A DNA stretch of 64,000 nt from CAVYHJ01 sp963768165 [NCBI: uncultured bacterium] (GTDB taxonomy: Bacteria > UBP4 > UBA4092). The notes under the pieces were generated by a model that did no database searches, had not been told where the DNA came from, and saw only the letters and a list, made by a program, of their open reading frames with translations. Both the position numbers and the translations under genes were made by a program. This document shows, piece after piece, positions 37,409-45,910 of the stretch; within the stretch, counting starts at the first letter, position 1; each line of letters opens with the position of its first letter. The DNA is taken from positions 1,178,001 through 1,242,000 of the forward strand of contig CAVYHJ010000002.1 in assembly GCA_963768165.1 (NCBI GenBank), read 5' to 3'.

Positions 37409-38827
37409 ATGCGTGTATTATTGATTCATGCTTACTTAGGACGTTATGAAGAAGACGGGTTATTATATCCGATTGCGATTGTAGCCCTGGGAACCGTGCT
37501 GCAACAAAAAGGATATGAAGTCCGTTGTCTGGACCCGAATATCAAGAACGGCGGGTTTGATGCCATCGCCGAAACTGTGCGCGAATTTAAACCGGATGTC
37601 GTCGGGATTTCTCAACGCAATGTGGACACCACGCAAATTCGTGACCCGTGGATTTATTTAAAGACTCTCCAACCGACCGTTAATATCGTTCGCCAAATCC
37701 TACCAAATGCGACCATTATCGTTGGTGGCGCGGCCTTTTCCCTGTTTGCCGAAAAGATTGTGCAACGGACACCGGGAGTGGATTTTGGTGTCTATCAAGA
37801 AGCCGAAGAATCTCTCCCTGAATTATTGGAAAACCTGAACCAACCGGAAAAAGTCAAAGGAGTCATTATTCGACATGAAGACGGAACGGTGACCTTTACC
37901 GGGCACCGAGATCCGCCGAGTTTGACGAATGTTCCCCGTCCCAACCGGGATTTAGTTGACCCAAGACATTATTATGGAACGGTCGGCGCGGTTGGTATTG
38001 AGACCAAACGCGGGTGTTCGCTCAAATGCGTATATTGCAGTTATCCATTTTTGAACGGCGCGAAAGTCCGGCAGAAAACTCCAGTGCAAGTAGCCGATGA
38101 AATTCAAGAAATGGTGGAGAAATATGAATTGCCCTCGTTCATGTTTTTGGATAGTGTGTTCAATCTCCCGAATCATCACGCGGAAGAAATTTGCAAAGAA
38201 CTCATCAAGCGCGGAAATAAAGTCCCGTGGACAGGTTGGTTCGATATGCGTGGAATTACCAAAGAATTTATTATGCTGTGCAAAGAAGCGGGATGTAAAC
38301 AATTCTCGTTCTCGCCGGACGCCTTAACCGAAGAATCGCTCAAAGCCATGCGGAAATCGTTCACTGAAAAAGATATTTATCAAGCTGTAAAAGCGGTAAA
38401 AGATGTGCCGGGAATCCGGGCAGGGTTTGCATTTTTCAGCGCTCCTCCGGGCTCCACTCTATGGGGTTATATACGGATGCTGGCTTTCTTTGTCCGATGG
38501 AATGCCTATCTGGTCCCGCGACATCGCGGGGGAGTAGGACTATCCTGGGCGCGCATTGAACCGTATACTGAATTAGAACAAATTGCCCTCAAAGACGGGG
38601 TCATTACACCCGACATGGATTTATTGCCCGCAACGGAAGAGGATTTAATGAAACTCTTCTATGTCCATCCCAAATTAAAATGGACCAATACAGTATCTAA
38701 TTTCGTTTTGGATTCTGTCAATGTCGTGGCAGGAATGCTCGGCAAAAAAGTCCGCCATTCCGGTTGCCGCCGCAAAGTGGGGCTCGCTACCACCATCCAA
38801 CAAGGCGTCGGCTTGGAAAAGATTTAA
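37409..38827 (+). CDS. B12-binding domain radical SAM protein
   Basis: 472 residues. An N-terminal cobalamin-binding-like Rossmann domain (MRVLLIHAYLGRYEEDGLLYP..., about 1-140) precedes a radical SAM barrel with the 4Fe-4S motif CSLKCVYC (CxxxCxxC) at about 205. GAGGAG lies upstream of the ATG. This is the BchE/HpnP-like class, which performs methyl transfers or cyclisations on lipids and cofactors. The substrate cannot be told, and no pathway genes adjoin. The gene sits beside an IS481-family element and a GCGTCGGGAA-type hairpin. Confidence 0.9.
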   Translation: MRVLLIHAYLGRYEEDGLLYPIAIVALGTVLQQKGYEVRCLDPNIKNGGFDAIAETVREFKPDVVGISQRNVDTTQIRDPWIYLKTLQPTVNIVRQILPNATIIVGGAAFSLFAEKIVQRTPGVDFGVYQEAEESLPELLENLNQPEKVKGVIIRHEDGTVTFTGHRDPPSLTNVPRPNRDLVDPRHYYGTVGAVGIETKRGCSLKCVYCSYPFLNGAKVRQKTPVQVADEIQEMVEKYELPSFMFLDSVFNLPNHHAEEICKELIKRGNKVPWTGWFDMRGITKEFIMLCKEAGCKQFSFSPDALTEESLKAMRKSFTEKDIYQAVKAVKDVPGIRAGFAFFSAPPGSTLWGYIRMLAFFVRWNAYLVPRHRGGVGLSWARIEPYTELEQIALKDGVITPDMDLLPATEEDLMKLFYVHPKLKWTNTVSNFVLDSVNVVAGMLGKKVRHSGCRRKVGLATTIQQGVGLEKI

Positions 38828-38854
38828 CAGAATATAACCTCTACACAACTCTCT

Positions 38855-38889
38855 GCGTCGGGAATGAAACGAAGTGTATTTCCCGACGC
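38855..38889. repeat. REP-type hairpin, GCGTCGGGAA family, copy 2
   Basis: Arms at 38855-38864 and 38880-38889 around a 15-base loop, 28 bases after the radical SAM gene stop. With copy 3 (39748-39782) it brackets the HEPN-like gene. Confidence 0.88.
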
Positions 38890-39073
38890 TTGCTTTCTTC
38901 ACTATATAATAATTGTTCTTCTTCCATGTTATTCTGTTCTGAACGTTTTAATCGAGAGGAAGAATCTCTCATTACAACCTTACTTACTTCTTGTTATATT
39001 TCAACGATAAAATGTCGTTCACTTGCTCATCTCATCTATCTTTGTTATATTCAAATCTCTAGAGACATATTGT

Positions 39074-39730
39074 ATGCGTACTGAAGATTTAATAAAAAAT
39101 ATTTCAAAACTAGTTCCTGAAGTTTATGAAAACAAATTTAAGAAAGACTGGACATTCTATTCTCAGGTTAGAAGTTGCATTTCCAGTATTGCATCCTCAC
39201 ATCTTGCTATTGAATACTATAGAAGCAAAGATTATCTATCAATTGCGCCAAAACTTCATGCAAATGAACTCGATCCCACTACAGGAGAAATATTTTTAAC
39301 CTTTGTTGGCTTAATGCAATGTCTTGTTATTCAACAGGATGCGGTAAATAAATTGGCTGAAATACTGGAGTGTAATGACATAAATATCTATAGCTATGAC
39401 GCTCTGAAGGAAATAAGAGATTTGAGAAATAAAACTATTGGACACCCTGTTGAACAATCATACGATAAAGTAAATTTTACATTTAATAGCATTGAGCTAA
39501 TGGTTTATAAAAGAGAAGGAAATACAACTACTACGTCAAAACATTTTGATTTATTTGTTCCAAGACCTGAGCTTCGTTTTACTTCTTTATCTCCGTCAGG
39601 AAAAGGCATTACGCAGAATATACATCCAGATTATTATATTTTTGAACAAAGAAAATATATGGATGAAATTCTGTCACAACTAGTCAAGAAACTTGAGGAA
39701 CAAAAGAATGGTAAAAATATTAGTAATTAA
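39074..39730 (+). CDS. HEPN-like protein of unknown function
   Basis: 218 residues from ATG at 39074. I do not recognise a named family. A helical core (about 70-140) holds LKEIRDLRNKTIGHPVE, in which RNKTIGH fits the RX4-6H motif of HEPN domains, many of which are RNases in toxin-antitoxin or defence systems. The C-terminal part is mixed and ends with a charged helix. The gene is AT-rich, stands alone between two copies of a REP hairpin and precedes a mobile-element-rich stretch, suggesting acquisition. No partner antitoxin (for example MNT) is adjacent. Confidence 0.6.
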   Translation: MRTEDLIKNISKLVPEVYENKFKKDWTFYSQVRSCISSIASSHLAIEYYRSKDYLSIAPKLHANELDPTTGEIFLTFVGLMQCLVIQQDAVNKLAEILECNDINIYSYDALKEIRDLRNKTIGHPVEQSYDKVNFTFNSIELMVYKREGNTTTTSKHFDLFVPRPELRFTSLSPSGKGITQNIHPDYYIFEQRKYMDEILSQLVKKLEEQKNGKNISN

Positions 39731-39747
39731 TCTTTATAGATTAGAGT

Positions 39748-39782
39748 GCGTCGGGAATGAAATAAAGTAAATTCCCCGACGC
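39748..39782. repeat. REP-type hairpin, GCGTCGGGAA family, copy 3
   Basis: Arms GCGTCGGGAAT (39748-39758) and ATTCCCCGACGC (39771-39782), one bulged base, 18 bases after the HEPN-like gene. Confidence 0.85.
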
Positions 39783-39822
39783 CTTACCTAAAAATAATTC
39801 AACCCTAACCCCCACTCCTTCA

Positions 39823-39965
39823 AGAATAACAACCCCTTCTTTTTGAGGAAAGCTTGAGTTAGGGAAAAACTTTCTCCAAATGGAGAAAGTTTTTTATTTT
39901 CAATAAAATCAATCAACCAATAATTCTTCGCCAAATGGCGAAATATTCCAACTGGCTGAAATCCA
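39823..39965. repeat. structured repeat element, copy 2
   Basis: Counterpart of 30461-30605. Hairpins: TTCAAGAA...TTCTTTTTGA; ACTTTCTCCA-AA-TGGAGAAAGT (perfect); TTCGCCA-AA-TGGCGAA (perfect). The linker CAATAAAATCAATCAACCAA and the trailing GGCTGAAATCCA are identical to copy 1. CCCTAAC and GTTAGGG enclose the first hairpin. Confidence 0.75.
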
Positions 39966-40065
39966 CCAGCCTATATCGTTTAAAAACTCTGGACACCGTC
40001 CACACTTTTTCTTACATTTTTGTCAGTTTCCAGAATTAAGGATAGGCTCATTCCTTTGCTAGCAG

Positions 40066-40094
40066 GAGCGGAATTGAAAATAACAATTCCGCTC
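40066..40094. repeat. palindrome, AATTG...CAATT family, copy 2
   Basis: Perfect 11-bp arms GAGCGGAATTG and CAATTCCGCTC around seven bases. It follows structured repeat copy 2, as the related palindrome follows copy 1. Confidence 0.75.
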
Positions 40095-40125
40095 ACAGTA
40101 TACTTATGCTTCCTGATATAAGGTG

Positions 40126-40158
40126 GCATCGGGAAAATGGAGTAAAAGTTCTCGATGC
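40126..40158. repeat. degenerate REP hairpin, GCGTCGGGAA family
   Basis: Arms GCATCGGGAA (40126-40135) and TTCTCGATGC (40149-40158), pairing with one wobble. The C-to-A change in one arm is matched by T in the other. Confidence 0.6.
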
Positions 40159-40186
40159 ATCTTTAAATCTTCTACCCGACTTTAGT

Positions 40187-41872
40187 CCAATGTCATTAAG
40201 TTAAGAGAAGAGAATTTATTTTAACGGACAATGCTCGTAAGGAAGGTAATCCAAAAACCTTTGGAATACGTCTTTGTGTGATTTTCTAGAAAGAGGCTAC
40301 ACCAAAATTCTCAGAATCTTCTCCGAAGACCTGTTTTTTCGGATACCCTTCTTGTGGGATTTTCTTCCTCTGTGTTTCTGTCACGATTCTAGAGAATAGA
40401 GCAGATTATACCGCCCGGCGATAATTGGTTTGAGTTTGATATTTTCCAGTTAAACGTCGATGTTTCTCCTTGGAGCGGGGAAAGCTTCGCCCAGGACGGA
40501 CCGGTTCCAAATGTTGGCTAAATTCCTGTTGAAGCTGTTGAAGAATCTCCTCTGGTTGAGCGCTTAAAAAAAGTTCTACCAGACGATCTTTCATCAAACC
40601 TAAACTCACATTCCGATTGATTTGATAAGTATACTTTCTACGCGGATTGACCTTTTTTAATTCTTCCTCCCCCGCGCTACATAACAGGCTCTGGAGATTG
40701 GCCACAAACATCATCGCATAAAAGTCTTGCGGGATGGTTTCCGGTCGATGTCCGCTGAATATTTCTACCTGCAATTTATTCTTCAAACGATCTGCAAAGG
40801 TCTCGGTCCCCCACCGCAAGGCATACAAATTTCCAAAGGTTTGAGTCGGATAACGTCGCTCATCGTATAACGATGTAGCGAGAATCTCTAGGGCTCCGGT
40901 GGGTAACCTCACCTTCACGAGGCGTACTCGAATTCGGGTTTCAGGCGCGAGGTTCTTCCCTTGCCCGGACAGGTATCGTCGCGCCTTCCAATTCGCGTTC
41001 CATTCCACCAAGGCACTTTCTTGATCGGAGTCCACAAAGGCTTCTACGGCCTTATTCCACTTCAAGGGACAACGCACCACAAAATGCTTTCCCAGACGTA
41101 CACTCTCATACAATAAGGCAAACCAGGGGAATCCTCGATCATAGAGACTCACAATATCTTCTGCCGTATCTTTTAGATGCTGGATCGCCACCGGGGTTTC
41201 CGACGTCGCATAAGCATTTAACTCGCTCCATAACACCAGCTCATTTAAGGGATCATACCCCCATACGATCCGTCCCATGGGAACTTCCGTCTTCTGGTTA
41301 TTATGTACCCCATAAAACTCCCGTACGGCCGGGGTATCCACTAAATACAAGGTGGATCCATCCACCACTTGCAGGCGAAATCCTTCCCATCGTTTCACCC
41401 GCTCGTCATTCCCGGTATAATACTCCTGTATCAAGACCCCATTCCAATCTTGAAAAAACTTCCCTTCCAATTTCTGACGCGATTGGCTGAAGGCACTTTT
41501 ACTACATCCACTCCCTACTTTCTTCCCCAAAAGTTGAAAATAGTGACTTAATTCCACCCCTAAACTCTTCTTCGACAAATTGATTAAAAACAAGACCAAC
41601 CCCTGAAAACTCAATTTCCTCTCCCGCGTGAAGTCTTCCGGTCGTCGTCGGTACAAGGGGGGCTGCCGGGAGACTTCTTCTAAAAATTTCTTCAATTCCT
41701 CCACAATCGTTACATTGCTCTTACGCATCGGGACACCTCTGCTTTCTCCCGCCATCACCGGGTGTCCCGGCTTCTTTTCACGACCCCCTATTATACTCCT
41801 CCATCCTCGTACATAACCAACTTTTGGGTCTATACGAAGTACGCATCCTTTTCCTTAACTTAATGACATTGG
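40187..41872 (-). mobile_element. IS4-family insertion sequence
   Basis: About 1.69 kb with 19-bp terminal inverted repeats CCAATGTCATTAAGTTAAG (40187-40205 and 41854-41872). Complementarity extends outward for about 17 more bases on each side (TTCTACCCGRCTTTAGY), so the flanks themselves form an inverted pair related to the repeat at 56736-56768. No direct target duplication is evident. Confidence 0.82.
40406..41758 (-). CDS. IS4-family transposase
   Basis: About 440-450 residues. DDE catalytic residues are in VVDGSTLYL, SLYDRGFPWF and the YREK signature YALRWGTETFADRLK, with exact Y-2-R-3-E-6-K spacing. The frame is intact. The start may be the ATG at 41728 (MRKSNVTIVEEL) rather than 41758. 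A 200-base stretch between the stop and the left end contains no gene. Confidence 0.93.
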   Translation of the reverse strand: MMAGESRGVPMRKSNVTIVEELKKFLEEVSRQPPLYRRRPEDFTRERKLSFQGLVLFLINLSKKSLGVELSHYFQLLGKKVGSGCSKSAFSQSRQKLEGKFFQDWNGVLIQEYYTGNDERVKRWEGFRLQVVDGSTLYLVDTPAVREFYGVHNNQKTEVPMGRIVWGYDPLNELVLWSELNAYATSETPVAIQHLKDTAEDIVSLYDRGFPWFALLYESVRLGKHFVVRCPLKWNKAVEAFVDSDQESALVEWNANWKARRYLSGQGKNLAPETRIRVRLVKVRLPTGALEILATSLYDERRYPTQTFGNLYALRWGTETFADRLKNKLQVEIFSGHRPETIPQDFYAMMFVANLQSLLCSAGEEELKKVNPRRKYTYQINRNVSLGLMKDRLVELFLSAQPEEILQQLQQEFSQHLEPVRPGRSFPRSKEKHRRLTGKYQTQTNYRRAV

Positions 41873-42003
41873 GCTAAAGCCGGGTAGAAAGGGAATCCCC
41901 CCCGAGTCCGACAGAAGGTAGTTAAAAAACTGCTATAGGAATGGGGGAGTTTCTTCGCAGACTCAGGATTTCGCTGTGCTCAACCTTTCCTGACGCTTAT
42001 CAA

Positions 42004-42906
42004 CTAAAACTCGAAATTGTGTAATGCGGGATCGGTTGCCCCGCCATCGGTATTCCCGCCATAGTTATAATAGTTCATGTTATTTCCAGAGGCACGATTG
42101 CTGGCATAGAAGTTCCCATTACCATCCAGGTATATACCAATGTAGTTGTTGATGATTAGATTATTTTCGATGACGTTCATGGTACCCCCTTGCGTTTGAA
42201 TACCATTATTCAAGCTATCGTTGCAGGTATTCCCGATTACCCGACACCTAGACCCTATTATAATACCAGTTTGGTTGCCATTCGCAGTATTATCTTTCAC
42301 GATACTATTATTATCAGCATAAATCCCTAATGCGTTGGAACTTGCCTTATTGTCTGTAACGGTACAATTATTGCCGATATCAATACCACTACAGTTAAAG
42401 CCAATACTAGCAAAGCCATTATAAGAAGCAACCGACCCTGTAATAATTGCATCTTCGTTAAGGTTAAAACCATCGCAACCATTTTTATTGGCGATACAGT
42501 TGATAACTCTCATGGTAGTACCTCCCAAAAAAAATCCATTATATCCATTGTTATAAGACTTCACCTTTGAGACTTGAACGTCATTCCCTGATAGGGAGAT
42601 ACCGTTATGTCCCCAATCCCGCACTACCCCATTGGTAATAGTGATATTGTTATTCCCCGCTGCCGACCAAATTCCATCTGTAATTTGCCCTGCACCATAT
42701 ATATTATGCCCATTCAGGTCTATGGTCACATCGCTCGTATTTATGGTGATAGTTGGATTAGTGGTCCCAGCAGTTAAATCTTTCACCACAATATACGACC
42801 CCGGGGTACTAATGGTATAGGGTGTATAGGCAATATTAATCTGCCCATCCGCATACACCATGCTTGCCAGCATCATGCTGACTATAATTAGAATAATCTT
42901 TTTCAT
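42004..42906 (-). CDS. exported right-handed beta-helix protein, paralogue 1
   Basis: 300 residues: signal peptide (MKKIILIIVSMMLASMVYA), then NosD/pectate-lyase-like parallel beta-helix repeats with asparagine ladders (GNNNITITNGVVRDWG, NGYNGFFLGGTTMRV, NNSIVKDNTANGNQTGI). Nearly identical to the next gene for about 145 residues, then divergent. Likely surface-exposed or polysaccharide-binding. No catalytic residues of a lyase can be identified. Confidence 0.85.
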   Translation of the reverse strand: MKKIILIIVSMMLASMVYADGQINIAYTPYTISTPGSYIVVKDLTAGTTNPTITINTSDVTIDLNGHNIYGAGQITDGIWSAAGNNNITITNGVVRDWGHNGISLSGNDVQVSKVKSYNNGYNGFFLGGTTMRVINCIANKNGCDGFNLNEDAIITGSVASYNGFASIGFNCSGIDIGNNCTVTDNKASSNALGIYADNNSIVKDNTANGNQTGIIIGSRCRVIGNTCNDSLNNGIQTQGGTMNVIENNLIINNYIGIYLDGNGNFYASNRASGNNMNYYNYGGNTDGGATDPALHNFEF

Positions 42907-42937
42907 AAATGTTCTCCATTGTTTAACTTGTTAAGCT

Positions 42938-42969
42938 GCGTCGGGAATGGGCTTTTCCTTTCCCGCCGC
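42938..42969. repeat. REP-type hairpin, GCGTCGGGAA family, copy 4
   Basis: Arms GCGTCGGGAA (42938-42947) and TTCCCGCCGC (42960-42969), one mismatch, between the two beta-helix paralogues. Confidence 0.82.
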
Positions 42970-42985
42970 AATAGACTTCAGTATC

Positions 42986-43945
42986 TTACCAAATCACATC
43001 CGCCAATACCCCGGTTCCTGTCGAAGAACCACTTAAGGTTTCAGCAGTGGTATTCCCATGGAGTTTATTTTGTTCCAGATAAATCCCATTGCTTCTGCAA
43101 AAAATACCGACTGCATTACTTTCACAAAGATTACGCGCTACATAATCACCGGAAAATGGAACGATACCACCCGGATTTGATGAGCAAGTATTTTCAATGA
43201 TTTGGTTATTACCATTCGTATAAATCCCCGAATCTAGATTATTAGACGTGTTATTGTTATTAATCAAGCAGCCACCACTCCCCCAGACATGAATCCCAGC
43301 AAGTGCATTACCAGAGGCATTATTTTCGATTATTTGGCAATTGTTACCTTTAACATTAATCCCATCATACATAAGAAAAACAAAATCACCATTATTATTG
43401 GCATTATTCTGGATTATTTGGCAACTGTTTCCATCTACTTTAATCCCCTCAAAACCATTATTGGTAGCGATACATCCGGTAATAATACCGGCATTGCCAA
43501 TCTCAATACCATTTTGGGTATTGCTATCAGCAATACAATCCATCACCCTCATGGAAGTACCTACCAAATAAAACCCTTGATATCCATTGTTATAAGATTT
43601 CACCTTCGAAACTTGCACATTATTCCCATACAGGGCAATCCCGCTATATCCCCAATCGCGCACCACCCCATTGGTCACGGTGATATTGTTATTCCCCACA
43701 GCCGAATAAATCCCATCTATATTATGCTGTACTCCATAGAGGGTATGGCCATTCAGGTCAATGGTCACATCACTCGTATTAATAGTTATCGTAGGATTAG
43801 TGCTCCCGGCAGTGATATTACAAACTACAATATACGACCCCGGTTGATTAATGGTATAAGGCGAATAGGCAATATTAATCTGCCCATCCGCGTACACCAT
43901 ACTCGCCAGCATCACGCTGACTATCATTAGAATAATCGTTTTCAT
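42986..43945 (-). CDS. exported right-handed beta-helix protein, paralogue 2
   Basis: 319 residues with the same signal peptide and N-terminal beta-helix as its neighbour (DGQINIAYSPYTINQPGSYIVV, SDVTIDLNGH, NNNITVTNGVVRDWG). The C-terminal half has different coils (GNNCQIIENNASGNALAGIHV). Tandem duplication followed by replacement or rapid change of the C-terminal half is the simplest reading. It could be an adhesin or cell-surface sugar-binding protein. Confidence 0.85.
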   Translation of the reverse strand: MKTIILMIVSVMLASMVYADGQINIAYSPYTINQPGSYIVVCNITAGSTNPTITINTSDVTIDLNGHTLYGVQHNIDGIYSAVGNNNITVTNGVVRDWGYSGIALYGNNVQVSKVKSYNNGYQGFYLVGTSMRVMDCIADSNTQNGIEIGNAGIITGCIATNNGFEGIKVDGNSCQIIQNNANNNGDFVFLMYDGINVKGNNCQIIENNASGNALAGIHVWGSGGCLINNNNTSNNLDSGIYTNGNNQIIENTCSSNPGGIVPFSGDYVARNLCESNAVGIFCRSNGIYLEQNKLHGNTTAETLSGSSTGTGVLADVIW

Positions 43946-43970
43946 AACTTCTCTCCTCTTTTTGTTTAAG

Positions 43971-43998
43971 GTAGAGACGTAACATGTTACGTCTCTAC
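43971..43998. repeat. 28-bp perfect palindrome, copy 1
   Basis: Perfectly self-complementary 28-mer with half-site GTAGAGACGTAACA. An identical copy is at 45907-45934. Confidence 0.92.
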
Positions 43999-44004
43999 TG
44001 ATAT

Positions 44005-44820
44005 CTATTCACTCAAAGCATCGAACTGACTTAATTCCACAGGAACAACTGTCCCGGTGGTCAGGGTTACCGCGGCAATATTCACTTCCGCAGGTATCCC
44101 TTCAGACAGACCGCAAAAATAGGAGGTTGCACTGAATCCCCCACCTGTCGGATTAAATGAAACAATGTCCGACTTATTAAACAAATTACTGGAACTGGCG
44201 GGCAGGTTACCCGCGACATCGAAAGACATAATCGTTTGGGTAACAGTCACGTAATGATAGACCTCCAGGTTCATCTCCGCAGGAACATTATTAACGGACG
44301 CATCAAAATCCTTCCCTGTGAATCCGCTTCCCGCGACATAATGAATAGCATCATTACGGCTCACTAATCCGATACCCGGTAGCGTGGCATCCTCCCGTAA
44401 TGAAATCGAGAGAGTCAAAGGACTTAGATTGGTTACATCTGCCGCATCTAAACCAGCTTCTGGAGGGATTCCAGCGCCTAATCCATCAAATAAGCGCGTC
44501 ACATTAGTTCCATCCCAGACCATCAAATCCTGCCGATGGTACATCGTGCCTTGAATAGTGGTATCTTCCCGTATCGCAAATACCGTGGTATTGGGAGCGA
44601 TGAATTGTAAAGAGTCAATTCCTGTTTCCGGGGGTAATACCGCCGAGAGCGAGGGTAAGACTTGAGTATAAGTTCCCGTACAATTGGTCGAAATAATACT
44701 AAACTTATCAAAGGTATTCGACCCATTGGTAAACGCTTCTTTCGTAGAAAATAGAAAATCGGCATGAGCATAAACCGAGAATAAGGCTGTTCCTAGAATA
44801 AATAGAAATAGTTTTTTCAT
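44005..44820 (-). CDS. exported protein of unknown function
   Basis: 271 residues with a signal peptide ending near AHA. I do not recognise the family. Internal near-repeats are visible: LPPETGIDSLQF, IPPEAGLDAADV, VPAEMNLEVYH and IPAEVNIAAVT each begin a similar beta segment, suggesting about four repeats of 55-60 residues. It ends PVELSQFDALSE, resembling the PVEL-xF tails of secreted beta-sandwich proteins. GGGAGAGAGG precedes the ATG. The start lies 38 bases downstream of a strong terminator, so expression may depend on read-through. Confidence 0.75.
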   Translation of the reverse strand: MKKLFLFILGTALFSVYAHADFLFSTKEAFTNGSNTFDKFSIISTNCTGTYTQVLPSLSAVLPPETGIDSLQFIAPNTTVFAIREDTTIQGTMYHRQDLMVWDGTNVTRLFDGLGAGIPPEAGLDAADVTNLSPLTLSISLREDATLPGIGLVSRNDAIHYVAGSGFTGKDFDASVNNVPAEMNLEVYHYVTVTQTIMSFDVAGNLPASSSNLFNKSDIVSFNPTGGGFSATSYFCGLSEGIPAEVNIAAVTLTTGTVVPVELSQFDALSE

Positions 44821-44857
44821 AGTTACACCTCTCTCCCATAAGTTATTAGAAATGCAA

Positions 44858-44899
44858 ATAAAAAAGCCCGATGAATACTTCTTTCGTATTCATCAGGCT
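44858..44899 (-). terminator. strong Rho-independent terminator
   Basis: On the minus strand: 14-bp stem AGCCTGATGAATAC / GTATTCATCGGGCT with a GAAAGAA loop, followed by TTTTTTATT. It ends the transcript from the promoter at 45049-45077. Confidence 0.9.
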
Positions 44900-45042
44900 T
44901 ATAGAAATCCTGAAATCTTAAGTTCCGCCTGCTATACTTACGGACGCCTTTTATTGCTTCACTTAACAACCGTCTCATCTGGCCGACTATCCATCTTCTC
45001 TCTGCCGCGTCGGACCGACCTACTTACAACATCTCACTATAG
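44858..45042 (-). ncRNA. probable small RNA or riboswitch-like leader of about 185 nt
   Basis: Bounded by a perfect promoter and a strong terminator, with no reading frame of note inside. The ends can pair (GAGAT with ATTTC, TAAGT with ACTTA) and internal stems include GACGC/GCGTC and GTTGTT/AGCAAT. It matches no riboswitch core that I know (c-di-GMP, SAM, cobalamin, TPP, glycine). Length, promoter strength and closed ends would fit 6S RNA. Alternatively it is an attenuator for the exported protein gene just downstream. Confidence 0.65.
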
Positions 45043-45048
45043 GGAAAA

Positions 45049-45077
45049 ATTATAAGACGACCCTTCTTGTTTGTCAA
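45049..45077 (-). promoter_or_regulatory. perfect consensus sigma70 promoter
   Basis: On the minus strand TTGACA (45077-45072), exactly 17 bases, TATAAT (45054-45049). This is the best promoter in the window. Confidence 0.9.
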
Positions 45078-45145
45078 TTCCTTCCTATATCCCTCTTTTC
45101 ATATTAGTACTTTCGGTATGATTCCTGTAAGATAGAAATAATATT

Positions 45146-45910
45146 ATGAAACATGAAACCGGGTTTTTTAATCAACATCCTGATTTGTACGATGTAATGA
45201 TTCCTTGGGAACAACGGTTGGCTAGAGAATTACCCTTTTTCGAGAAAATCTTTTCAAAATATAAAATTCATTCTGTAGTAGATTGTGGTTGTGGAACCGG
45301 GTGGCACACAATTTCATTTGCTAAAAGAGGATTACATGCCATCGGTCTCGATAATAGTATGGCCATGATTCAATATGCCCGACAGAATGCAGTCAAACAG
45401 AAATCATCCACTACATTTTATCAGGGTGATTTTCAATCCGTAGACAAAATTATACACTCTAAAGTAAATGCGGTTGTCTGTCTGGGAAACTCATTGGCTA
45501 TCCTGGGGAATAAAACCGCTGTTCTAAAAACCTTAAAAAGTATGTCCCGGGTTCTGACGGAAAAAGGGATCATTGTATTTCAGGTATTGAATTTCCAACG
45601 TATGTCCGTTAATAAGATTACCGGATTACCCCCGCGACTGATTCAAAAAGACGATAAAGAATATCTCTTTTTACGGCTATTTGATATTACCCATAAACAA
45701 GCAAAAATTAATTTTGTTTTGTTAACCAAAGAAAATAAACAATGGACTCATGAAGTGCACTCCACCGCTCTCTTCTATTTTACAAAACCCCTGCTAACCG
45801 ACTTACTCAAAAAAGCAGGATTCTCTACGATTCAAATTTATGGGGATATGTCTTTCACAACATTTTCAGCGAAAAACTCTGCAGATTTGATAGTAATTGC
45901 TCGAATGTAG
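45146..45910 (+). CDS. class I SAM-dependent methyltransferase
   Basis: 254 residues with motif I VVDCGCGTGWHTISFA, motif II acidic GLDNSMAMI, and VVCLGNSLAIL as motif IV. The C-terminal beta strands (DLLKKAGFSTIQIYGDMSF) are typical of small-molecule methyltransferases of the Methyltransf_25/11 type. The stop codon TAG is provided by the palindrome at 45907-45934. The substrate is unknown, and no neighbour suggests a pathway. Confidence 0.85.
   Translation: MKHETGFFNQHPDLYDVMIPWEQRLARELPFFEKIFSKYKIHSVVDCGCGTGWHTISFAKRGLHAIGLDNSMAMIQYARQNAVKQKSSTTFYQGDFQSVDKIIHSKVNAVVCLGNSLAILGNKTAVLKTLKSMSRVLTEKGIIVFQVLNFQRMSVNKITGLPPRLIQKDDKEYLFLRLFDITHKQAKINFVLLTKENKQWTHEVHSTALFYFTKPLLTDLLKKAGFSTIQIYGDMSFTTFSAKNSADLIVIARM

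Larger units (their letters stand above)
39731..40186. other. repeat-rich intergenic region
   Basis: 456 bases with no gene, carrying a REP hairpin (39748-39782), the structured repeat copy 2 (39823-39965), a palindrome (40066-40094) and a degenerate REP hairpin (40126-40158). It runs into the IS4-family element. Confidence 0.7.

Noticed and set aside
44990-45030. Similarity to bacterial SRP RNA (AGGTCGGTCCG...GGCAG)
   Set aside because: The invariant GGAA tetraloop region and flanking helix of SRP RNA are absent.
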